Shown: positions 54,974 through 64,000 of the stretch, piece by piece
Layout: each line of letters starts with the position of its first letter
How positions within the stretch are numbered: the first letter of the stretch is position 1
Source of the DNA: Micractinium sp. NFX-FRZ
Taxonomy: Eukaryota; Chlorophyta; Trebouxiophyceae; Chlorellales; Chlorellaceae
Direction: 5' to 3'
Length of the DNA stretch: 64,000 nucleotides
NCBI GenBank assembly: GCA_029339195.1
Contig: JAPTJF010000179.1
Coordinates: forward strand, 1-64,000
The notes under the pieces: model-generated
The model's database searches: none
Seen by the model: the letters and a program-made list of their open reading frames with translations, nothing else
What the model was told of the DNA's origin: nothing
Translations under genes and position numbers: made by a program

Positions 54974-56554
54974 TCAAAGGCTGGCCGCCAGGGCGGCGGC
55001 CCGCGCAGCAGCGGCGCCGCCCACACCTGCCGTGCCCGCCAGCAACTCCGCCTCTGCCGCGCGCACCGCAGCTGCGTTGTTGGGTGTGACCGCCAGAGCC
55101 ACAGTGTGGTACAGGCTGCGCAGCTGCAAGGCAGTGGTGCAGAGCGGGGGAGAAACCGTAGCTGATAGTGGGATGGGATGCATCGGAATGCGCGACTGCT
55201 GTGTGGCATGCACAGAGCGCTTTGCAGAGGCGCAACGCGAGAGCTCGGTGTTGCACCCCTGCTCCTCCGTCCCTGCAACACCGACCACTCACGCACCGTT
55301 CCCGAGCTGCTGAGCACTGCAGTTGCAAAAGGCACGAGGGAGCTGCCCGTCAGCGCCGCCCTCCGCCCTGAGCCGACGCCGTCATCTCCAAACTGGCGCT
55401 GCTGACGCTCCCGCAGCTCCCGCCCCGCAGCCGCCGACAGCTGGTGCAGCAGGGCGTCCAGCGCGGGCAGCGTGCGCAGCGCCTGCGCCCCCAGCCGCCG
55501 GCCCAGCACGTGGCGCAGGCAGCGCAGGCTCTCAGCCAGCTGCTCCCCGACGGCGAGCACCAGCCTGCGGTCTGCTGACGTCAGCGTGTTGCGCATGCTG
55601 TGCGCGCCGCGCGCGTCATCGATGAGCTGCACCAGCAGCAGCGCGTCGGTCAGCTGCACCACAAGGTCCCGCACTGCGAGCGCCGCGGCGTGCTGCCGCT
55701 GCGTCTTGGCGAGTGCGGGCAGAGGGCCGCTCACAGAGTCAGCGCTCAGCGTGGCAAAGCGCAGGATCTCCGCTGACACCTGCAGTGAGGGTCCAGAGCA
55801 GGCACTGGGTCATCAAGGCTGAAGCTATAGCACTGGGGACGCAGGTGAAGTTTGGCAGTCAGGCATCAGACTAACCGGGGGCATGCAGCCCCAAGCCCCA
55901 CCGCCCACCTTCTGTGCATGAGCCTGCAGGCGGATTCGCTGCGCTGCCGCATCTACCTCTTCCTCGTCTTGCGCTGGCGACGTGGACGCCTGTCCAGCTT
56001 CCAGCTGCTTTGCTGCCGCCGCCGCCGCCGCAGCAGCGCTCTCGTCGCTGCCCGTTCTGCTACCCTCTGGCGTTCCGCAGCCGCTGGTCCCCTTGCCAAC
56101 GGCGCCGTGCTGCTGCGCCGGCAGGCTGCAATCGGTGGGACCTGCCTGGCTGGCTGCCACGCCTTGGGCCAGGGCAGCAAGCTCGTACAGGGCAATTTGC
56201 AGGTGCTGCCGCATCAGGGCTCCGGTCGTCACTGGGTACACTGAAGTGCAAACCACATCTATGCCAATTCCGATGCTCACGCACGCTACGCTGCAGCAGC
56301 AGGGAAACGAGGGGTGACAGCGGGAGCGGGGCATGAGTGATGTTGTTGATATATTCCCCAGGCTGCAGGCCGCCGCAGCGACGCTCACAGCGCACGCAGC
56401 CAGCGTCGGCGCGGCAGCAGCGCCCCAAACTACTGCCGCCTCACCGGTACCCGGCCGCGAGCCAAGGGTCTGCGCTGCTGTCGAAGCCCTCCAGCACCTG
56501 CGGCAGGGAATCGTAGGGTGGCAACGCAGATGATAGCGGAATGCAGGGGATCAG

Positions 56555-56602
<48 letters not shown>

Positions 56603-59600
56603 ATGCAACAACAGCCTATGCTTCTGCAGAACGAAACAATCACGCCCAGATTGCACCACGCACCACAATGGGAACCGAAATCATCATCACAGTCCAGCTA
56701 TCTGCGAGGCGCGACACACGGAAGGGGTAACAGCGCCAGCAGGGTGAGTGAGGTTGCCAACACAAAGGCGGTGAGCCAGCCAGCCAGCGCTGGCAGGCAC
56801 AGGCACCCTGGCTGCAGCCAGGCATCCCAGTGCAGGGCAGGCAGGCTGCTGCGACGCCCCTTGATGCAGCCACGTGCGTGGAACGCGCCACAAGGAAGGG
56901 GGGCCGGTGCGGCTTGCGCTGCACGCAAGTTGCTCGGCTGCAAAGTTGAGTATGAGAAGACTCCAAGGATTTTTTTCGAGAAATCCTCACATGCGAAGCG
57001 GGGGTGCCGGCTTCTGTTCAGCCCCACAAAGCCTCCCCAAATGGTTAGCATGAGTGTCATCATCGCATATCTGCAAGTGAAGGAACACCGTTACATCAGC
57101 CTTCAGAGGCAGTAGCAACTTTGGCAGCAGCAGCAACCCGTGGTGGGGGGGTGCCCTCCCTCCTCTGCCTGCCTGCCGCCAAACGCCAAAGCAAGCAAAA
57201 CTCTGCTCACTTTGTGACGCTGTGCTCGTAGCTGCCGCCATTGGCAGCCAATATTACGCCGATGGTGGCACAAGACCAGGCCACGCCTGCAAATCGTGTG
57301 AGAAAGGTGGTGGAGAGCTTCTGGGCTATTTATTGAATTTAGTGGCTTCTTTAGGAAAGAAATTTGGACGATTCTTTAAAACAAGAAATTGAAATTCTGA
57401 TGGGTCAACGTGATCAAGGATTTCGTGCATGGGAGGCGGTTGTGTCACGTCCGACTGTACATACATGCATCTGTCTATGCGCATTCGCTCAGCAGCGAGG
57501 GTCCTTGTGGGGGCTGGCCGACGCACTACAAGAGTGAGCTGAGGCTAGACTGTTCACACCTGCCACCGTTCCGATGAAGCGGTTGACGCCTTTGCCCACC
57601 ACTTTACCCTGCGACTCCTGAAATACATAGCTCACTGCGAAAGGGAGGGGTGGGTGAACGTGCTCCGTATTTAATTGTCCGTATGGCGGGGAGCGTGCCG
57701 CACTGCAGGTTGGAAGTTGATGTGGTGGGCGGCCACGGCAGGCGGTCACGGCAGTGAGACGTTTCAAGCCACACAGCATTCGCTGCAGCAGGCATGGCGG
57801 AGTGGAGGCGGCAGAGGCGCCCGCGGGCCAAAACCCAGCATGCATGCCTGAGTTGCAAGCTCCATGCATGTGCAGCAGTGCCCGACCAGCACAGCGCAGC
57901 CCTTGCAAGCCATGCTCCATCCGACGGCCCATCTATACCTGTAAAGGCCGCCCAGTAGCTTTTCCCACCCAGCGCTTGGAAGCTGGTCCGGCACACAGTC
58001 AGGGTGCCCGCCGCAGCAAACGCCGCCAGCATCTGCAGCGCCGGCCACAGCTGCAGCCAGGGATGAGGATGGGGTGGGGTGGATGGGTGGGAAGGGGCGG
58101 GGGCGAGGCCCTAAACTGTGAACGCATGCGCTGTGGGTGCCCGCTGAGGGTGCTCACCCTCACAGCCTGGCATGCCCCTCCAAGGATAACCCTCATCACT
58201 CATTTTTGATACTATTTATTCACGAGATATACATGCACATGCATGCGCACCTGCAGGCGGCCAATGCCGGCGCGCTCGAACGCTCGCCGCACCGTGCTGC
58301 GAGGCCGGGCCTCCAGAGGTGCCGACGGCCGCACAACCTCAGGTACGACATGCCACGCTGTGCTTGCTGCCTGCGGGCCGCCTGCTGCTGCGCCTGCCTT
58401 GCTGATCATAGCAGTGAGCGCTGCATCACGTCCCTTGGCAGCATTGAGCGCTGCCAGACCCGCAGCCTGGCTGCTGCTGGCATGGCGTGTGGCATCCGGC
58501 ACCCCAACAGGAGCCACGCTGGCAGCATCCTCCCCTGTCTCAGCATCGCGCAGCTCTGCGGCTGGCGGCTGCACGCCGCCCTCAGCCTCAAGATCTGCTG
58601 CCGCCGCCTGCAGCATGCCGTCCTGCGCTGCCACGTCCGACGCAGTTGCCGGCGGCTCGGGGCTGGCATCCCACGCCGAAGCAGCAAGGTGCGCAGCAGA
58701 GGCCGCCATCGCCCCGGGCTGCAGACGCTCTACTGCCTCCGCTGCTGCCGGGAACATGTCGCGGGCCTGAGGAGGTGGTTGGTGAGGGGACCACAGACGG
58801 CTGGGGGGACGCACGGGTTGCTGCTTGCAGTCCAGAGGTGCATACAAGATCAGGCAGCAAGGCAGCTCCCACCAACCCTGCCTTGCCCCCTCCAGCAGAA
58901 AGGACGGGACGGGACAGGACAGCCCGCCAAGCAGGCCCCTCACCTGCACGCAGGCCAGCACCAGCATGCCGCGCACAACCGAAAACACCACGGCCGCCTC
59001 TGGGCTGCCGCTGGTGGATGCGGCAGCGACGTTCAGTTCGCGGCGTGCCGCCTCCAGCTGCTCCAGCTGTTCTAACGCCTGCTGGAATGGCGCCGAGCCC
59101 TCCAGTGCTGCAGCCAGGCCGTCGCAGCACCCACGCAGCGCGGCAACCAGAGCCAGCAGCTGCGGAGCCAGCAGGTGACACAGGCTGAGGTCGAAGGCCT
59201 GCTTGGCGGGCGGCGGCGCTCCCGGGGCGGCCGCCGCCACCACACGCTGGTGCCGTTGCAGCAGGGAGGCCAGCAGGAGCGACAGGCAGGTGTTGGCAGA
59301 GGCTGCAGCTTGCGCCATGCGCTTGTACGCCTGCAGAGGATGGGGAGCAGAGGCAAGACAGGACAGATAGGGCTACACAGAAGGATGCGAATCGAGAGGC
59401 TGTCCTGCTGTGCCTCCCACCCTGCTGCCCACCCTAGCTTCAGCCCGCCACACCGGCTTCCTACCCCTGTTGGGAACCTCCGAGGGCGTTGGTACACGTC
59501 AATCTCGATCCTGCTGAACTGCAACGGTAGGCGCAACCCCTGCAGGCCTGCATCCATCGATGGTGTCAACAGCGGGATCATGGTCGGCTTGGAATGCTTC

Positions 59601-61878
59601 CCCCGGTTGGCTTGGGGCGCGGTGCAAAGCGGCGGCCCTTCCCTGCCTGCCTCCAACACTTGTGCTGGAGCCCCCGCCTGTGCACCCCTCACCCCACCCA
59701 CCTTGCCGAATGCCGTCCTCTGCCTTCTGCACCGTTGCTGCAGCTTCCTCCCAACCAGGTACATCTCCGAGGGGCGTGGCAGCGGCGGGGGCGGCAGCCC
59801 CAGCGCTGGCAGTACCTGTAGCTTTCCCCTCCGATGCAACAGCCGGCGCGGCGCCGCCCTGGGGCGCCAGCTGCTGCGCCTGCTGCGCCTCTGCTGGCGC
59901 CTCCTGCAGCAGCAGCACCTCCCCCACCTCTGCTGCCAGCTGCCCAAGGCCGCGCAGCACCTTGCACATGATCTCCCGGGTCTGCCAGGGGGTGCACACA
60001 CACATTCGGGGACGTCAGCGAGGCATTTCAGATGCTGCCCCCCCTGAGGGCTAGCACTGTCACCACCGGGCCATGCAATGCTGTATTCTCTGAACTCAGC
60101 GCGCCTGCCTATTCGCTGAATTCAGCACGCCTGCCTGCGCCGCTTGCACAGCCGTACCTTGCGGCCCGCTGGCGTGGGCATGACCAGCCAGGCCACCGGC
60201 AGCGCCACCGCCAGAGGCACCAGTAGGATGAAGAAAAGTAAATAAGACATCTCGTTGGGCGGGAATGGCACGGCTATCGGCCCGGTGGGGCTCTGTGCGC
60301 TACCTGGCACCTGCGCAAGACCGGGACAATGCGATGGGCAGTACGATGGGCAGCAGAGCCAGCTTGGGTTTGCGACGTCCGATATGCCAGCGCAGCTGGG
60401 GACGCTCAAGGGAGCTTCAAACTTGGGCCGCTGCCCCCTTTGCGTTCGAACGACACAAGTGGGGAATGCCGGCAGGCTGGCCGAGCACAGCCCGGCCTAG
60501 AAAGCCTGCCCTGCGGCAGACTTGTGGGAACCGGAGCAGGCCAGTCTGAGACGCAGCACACGCCTTTCTTACCCAATATGTAGAGAACAGGCGCGGCGCC
60601 AGCTGGAAGCCAGCGAGGTAGAAGGCCATGCCCATGAAGGGCAGGCGGGTGAACGGGATCACAAACAGCGCCGCGACCACGGCGCCTGCTGCCACCAGCG
60701 TCGCGCCTGCAGCGTGGGCACGCATTGGCAGAGCCTTGCCTGGGACTGCTTGAAGCTGCCTCAAGCTGCACCGTCCACTGCACGTCGCCGCGTCCACCAC
60801 ACAGCATCGCAAACGCCTGCGGCTGCCGTTCCCTGCCCGCCTCACACACCTTTTGCTGCAGCGTACCCCACATAGCTCCCGCCGTTGGCTGCAGGCACAC
60901 GCGGGGGTGAAGGGGGTGAGCAGGCAGGGGACGCAAATGCACACCCGCGAAAGGCGCTGCATGCAGGCGGGCAGAGCTCCCACTCTCATGCGCCAGCATC
61001 ACCGCTCCCACACACTGTCCCCTCCTGCTGCCCCATCCACCTGCATAAGCCAGGTAGGTGGGTATGAAGCCGGCCACGCCTGCCAGGACGGGAGCAGAAG
61101 CGAGGGTAGGCGCATCAGGACGCATGCCACGGCGGCTGCCTGCATGCCCGCCGCCGCCTTCTGCTGCCGGCAGCTGCTTTGAGGAGCAGAGCAGGGCGAC
61201 GAACAGTGCACCGCGTTCGCATGCGAAATTATTGGCCTCACTCACCACCTATTACGCCAGATATGACAATCAGCACAAGCACCACCAGCACAGCGCCCAT
61301 CAGTGGCTGCAGGTAGATTCCGTAAATCTGCAGCGGGGCAGGGAGCGGCAGAGCGGAGTGGGACCGCAAAGACATGCCAGACATGTGGCAGCACGAGATG
61401 AATTGGAAGTGGAAGGCAGGGGGTTTAAAGATGGTGCTCGCAGCAACACCCGGACAGTGCAACACCACACCAGTGAGGCTCACCACCAGGGCCAGCGTAG
61501 CGCTGGCGCCGTACGAGTTCAGCTTGTCCCACACCGCGTTTGAAGCGTAGATGCACAGCAGCACCGCCCAGCCCAGCGCCAGCTGCACAAAGAGTTGTCG
61601 GGTGCGTTCGCACATGTGTGTTGTTGTACTGCGAACCATGCTGCAGCACGATTCTTCTGGATCGCACGAGGAGTGGCACGCTGCCGACGGCTGGTCTGAG
61701 ACTGGTGGGAGGGCGAGCTGGCTAGCAGCAGGTGGTGGACTGCAGCGATGTGCTGCTCGCATAACAACATCAGAACGCTAGGCATTGCCGCCTTGCTCCT
61801 TGCCTGCAGGCTGGCGGACACATCGGCCCGGCCGTAGCCCGACCAGATCCACCGCAGGTAAGCCAGGGGGGTCGCCAT
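54974..61878 (-). CDS. FUSC/ALMT-type membrane transporter, two membrane bundles
   Basis: Twenty exons right to left: 61804-61878, 61484-61582, 61246-61327, 61041-61079, 60850-60888, 60573-60706, 60158-60292, 59702-59981, 59465-59547, 58944-59330, 58251-58766, 57939-58050, 57560-57634, 57211-57286, 56991-57070, 56716-56789, 56445-56497, 55909-56290, 55297-55779, 54974-55123; 1117 residues, total divisible by three. Bundle 1 (residues 26-200) has about six spans, e.g. LGWAVLLCIYASNAVW, MGAVLVVLVLIVISGVIG, MSYLLFFILLVPLAVALPV. A helical soluble region follows. Bundle 2 (residues 615-770) carries the family mark SQGKVVGKGVNRFIGTVAG, then SCATIGVILAANGGSY, MMTLMLTIWGGFVG and WLTAFVLATSLTLLALL, followed by a long helical soluble tail. 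This membrane-soluble-membrane-soluble plan is that of FUSC exporters (YccS/AaeB type; plant ALMT anion channels are related). Aromatic acid or organic anion export is inferred. The donor at 56716 is weak. Confidence 0.8.
56555..56602. repeat. Poly-C tract, 48 bases
   Basis: An uninterrupted run of 48 C in an intron of the FUSC gene (poly-G in the transcript). The length may be an assembly estimate. Confidence 0.95.
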
Positions 61879-62386
61879 GGCGTGAGGCAGGGGCGGCGGC
61901 TGGCGCGGCGGCAGGGGCGGCGGCAGGCGCGGCGGCAGGGGCGGCGGCCGCGGTCTCAGCGATGGCGCGCTGCGAGCGGCTGCTCAGAGCCAGCAAATGC
62001 TTAGAGCCAGCAAACAGCGTAGGGAGGGGGGCTGTTCAGCGGCTCGCGGGGGGCGGGGGCTGTTGAGCGGTCGAGAAGTGGCGCAAGCCCCAGGCAAGCT
62101 TGCGCACGTCCGCAGCTGTAGGCCGCCCTCGGCATGGAACAACGGACGACTAGTGTGAGTGAGGCGGCAGACATTGTTACCCCCGTTCACAACCGGCAAC
62201 CCAGCACGGCATGTGTCGCACGCCGCATGGGGGGCGACCTCTTCGCCTCGCCGCATTCCTTCCCTTTCAATCACAATAGCCCTCAAAAGGTGCAAAACGT
62301 TGGTTCGAAATCCAACGGGCCCTCCGGCGACTCCAGCCACAAGGCCATTTCTCCCGCCCTCTGTAGTCGACGCCGGCTGCTCCGAT
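61879..62386. other. Divergent promoter, FUSC transporter / HMG-box
   Basis: Contains a GGCGGCAGGCGC-type minisatellite (about 61890-61955) near the FUSC start codon; it is Ala/Pro-coding if read. The rest holds the two facing promoters. No other gene seen. Confidence 0.5.
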
Positions 62387-62873
62387 ATGTCGCGATCATT
62401 TATACAGATGCCAGTGAACGAAAATGAGCATCCAGCGCGGCGCCCGGCGGCCCCGCCACTGAGCGCCTTTGAAGTGTACTTCAGGAGAACTCTCACGTGG
62501 TTCAGCACCGAGATCGCACCGTCGACGTACTGGAGGTGGCCAAGGTGAGGGCGGGAGGGGCAATTGGGGTTGCAGGCACTCCGCCCCTGCCGCTGCCGCC
62601 GCCGCCGCCACGCCAGTGCACCCTGCGTTGTTCCGCCCCTCGAGGCAGGCAGCCAAGGCCGCCTTCGATGCCCTGCTACCAAAAGACCGCAGCGTCTACG
62701 AGGCAAAGTATAAAGCAGAGCTGGAGCGGCGCGCCAGCAGCGTAGCGGCATGCATCTCAGAGCCAACCCGCCTGCGTGGCAGGACGCCGCTGCCAGCACA
62801 GGTGCGCCGTCCTGTGGATGCTGCGCTCTGTAGTAAGTCTGTGCATGTCACAAGGGTGTCAGGGTTGCCGTAA
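62387..62873 (+). CDS. HMG-box protein, frame disrupted in the box
   Basis: Two exons: 62387-62544 and 62649-62873 (or ending at a further donor at 62801). HMG boxes bend DNA in chromatin. Exon 1 reads MSRSFIQMPVNENEHPARRP then PLSAFEVYF, the start of an HMG box. From about 62484 the match continues in another frame (RENSHVVQHRDRTVDVLEVAK), and exon 2 completes it with AAKAAFDALLPKDRSVYEAKYKAELER. One extra base (AGGGAG for AGGAG) would join the halves and also restore phase 0 at the splice junction, since exon 1 is 158 nt. Thus a one-base deletion is likely, either an assembly error or a real lesion. The last 24 residues depend on reading through the donor-like site at 62802. The protein would be about 128 residues. 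Confidence 0.62.
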
Positions 62874-62953
62874 GATGGCAGGCAGCTGGGTAAATTCAGT
62901 GCATTGGTGTGTGCCCCCTTCTGTGACTCCCGCCTGCCCATGCCCCGGGCGTG

Positions 62954-64000
62954 CTATGTTGCCGGTGCGGGCCACTGAACCGCCGTGGCCGCGGGCCCCT
63001 GAGGCCATGCTGCCTGGGGCTGCAGCGGCGCCTGGATCTGCTGGAGCAGCTGGCGGCGGTCTGGCCCCGGCGCCGCACCTTGCTCCTGCCCAGCCGTGAG
63101 GCAAGTCTGCTGCTCCTGCTGCTGCTGCTCCTGCTGCTGCTGCTCCCAACGTTGCTGCTGGTATCGCTGCAGGCGGGGGCTTGCTACAATCTGCTGGGCA
63201 TTCTGCCACCTCTGCTGCCCGTCTCGTGCCATGGCTGCCAGCATCAGCTGTTGTTGCTGCTGTGCTGCGGCGATGGCGGCGGTGGATGCTGGTGCAAGCG
63301 GCAGCTGAGGCACTGCCACCTGCACTGCTGTGGCTGAACCCGCCAGCTGCCCATACGCTTGAGCCGTCGGGCGCGCCATGCCTGCCTGCAGGTTGAACGC
63401 GGGCACCTGCGGGTGCATCCACACCGGCCAGAAGCCAGGGGGCCAACCGACTGGGGCCGCTGTGCTGCCAGGTGCTGCCGCCTCGGAGTGCCGCTTGATG
63501 GCGGCGGCCAGTCCCACCACTGCCTTCAGCCAGGCTGCCTTGGGGCTGCTGCTGCCGGGCGGCTTGGGGCGTGCTGCGGTCGGCAGCTTGGGGCTGTGCT
63601 CTGCAAAGTAGTCCTTCAGCCGCTGAACTGTAATGCGCTCCCTCTCCAGACCCATGGCACCGCGGGCAGCGTCCTCCAAGGCCTTGCCCTCGGTGGCTGC
63701 CTGCTCTTCTGCCGCTGCTTGAGCCGCCACCTCCTCCAGCTGCTGCCGGGTGTGGCTCTGCGTGTCGATTCGAACAGGCAGCACCTCCTGTGCCGCCACC
63801 TGCTGCCGCCTGCGCTCAACCTGCTGCTCCACCCTGGTGAGTTTTGGGGCAGCGGCGTGCTGGCTGTCGCCTGCTGCTGCTGCCGCCGCTGCCGCTGCTG
63901 CTGCTGCTGCCGCCGCTGCTGTTGCTGCTGCCGCCGCCTTTTCCCTCTGCTTTGCACGCTCAGCAGCCAGGTCTGCATCTGTGGGGAGGTAGAAGTGCAG
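62954..64000 (-). CDS. Ala/Gln-rich coiled-coil protein, partial (C-terminal part)
   Basis: The last exon (62954-63978, 341 codons) starts at an AG acceptor at 63979-63980; the rest of the gene lies beyond the right edge. It opens with a charged helix (ADLAAERAKQREK), a 15-20 residue poly-Ala run, then a basic coiled coil (LTRVEQQVERRRQQVAAQ) leading to EVLPVRIDTQSHTRQQLEEV. Next is a short helix-turn-helix that looks SAP-like (ITVQRLKDYFAEHSPKL), then a Pro/Ala/Gln-rich tail with several poly-Gln runs, ending AVQWPAPAT at the stop TGA/TAG complement at 62954. The composition suggests a nuclear, perhaps chromatin- or RNA-associated protein. I do not recognise a family. The stop is only 80 bases from that of the convergent HMG-box gene. 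Confidence 0.62.
   Translation of the reverse strand: MHFYLPTDADLAAERAKQREKAAAAATAAAAAAAAAAAAAAAAGDSQHAAAPKLTRVEQQVERRRQQVAAQEVLPVRIDTQSHTRQQLEEVAAQAAAEEQAATEGKALEDAARGAMGLERERITVQRLKDYFAEHSPKLPTAARPKPPGSSSPKAAWLKAVVGLAAAIKRHSEAAAPGSTAAPVGWPPGFWPVWMHPQVPAFNLQAGMARPTAQAYGQLAGSATAVQVAVPQLPLAPASTAAIAAAQQQQQLMLAAMARDGQQRWQNAQQIVASPRLQRYQQQRWEQQQQEQQQQEQQTCLTAGQEQGAAPGPDRRQLLQQIQAPLQPQAAWPQGPAATAVQWPAPAT

Noticed and set aside
62290..62320. Possible tRNA T-arm (GTTGG TTCGAAAT CCAAC)
   Set aside because: The loop has 8 bases instead of 7, and no A box or pairing acceptor stem is found upstream.

Overview
This window is nuclear DNA of a green alga, most likely a Chlorella-like trebouxiophyte. The evidence is very high GC content, genes cut into many small exons by GT-AG introns (plus some GC-AG introns), poly-Gln and poly-Ala runs from CAG/GCC repeats, TGTAA polyadenylation signals as in chlorophytes, and plant or algal proteins such as plastid TLP18.3, a plant-type Ran beginning MALP, and APC5. 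I see no bacterial operon, CRISPR array, transposase, tRNA or rRNA. Gene models were built by hand from splice sites and checked by reading phase. Exon totals divide by three for all models except those where I flag a problem.

Layout, left to right. 1-9.3 kb: a bZIP transcription factor (minus), a gene-poor stretch with tandem repeats, then an unknown multi-pass membrane protein (plus). 10.8-17.2 kb: a SWIM zinc-finger protein (minus), divergent from the thylakoid photosystem II repair protein TLP18.3 (plus), followed by a small single-span membrane protein. 18.7-27.1 kb: a 27-exon secreted protein of 800 residues with a cysteine-rich C-terminal module. It is the most unusual gene here. 28.2-35.4 kb: anaphase-promoting complex subunit APC5 (minus), head to head with a plastid/cyanobacterial-type methyltransferase (plus). 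36.0-42.5 kb: a GT61-type glycosyltransferase (plus), convergent with the GTPase Ran (minus).

43.7-54.8 kb: a Gln/His-rich protein of unknown function (plus), a non-canonical poly(A)/poly(U) polymerase (minus), an unresolved multi-pass membrane protein (minus) and a MYND-finger protein (plus). 54.9-61.9 kb: a 20-exon FUSC-type transporter with two membrane bundles (minus). 62.3-64 kb: an HMG-box protein (plus) and the 3' part of an Ala/Gln-rich coiled-coil protein running off the right edge (minus).

The genes do not form one pathway. They cover cell-cycle proteolysis, nuclear transport, RNA tailing, transcription/chromatin, photosystem maintenance, cell-wall or glycan synthesis, and membrane transport. 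Two genes (MYND and HMG-box) each carry an apparent one-base deletion inside a conserved domain, and a third (the membrane protein near 53 kb) has an unresolved one-base phase conflict. This pattern suggests contraction errors in a draft assembly, or real lesions.
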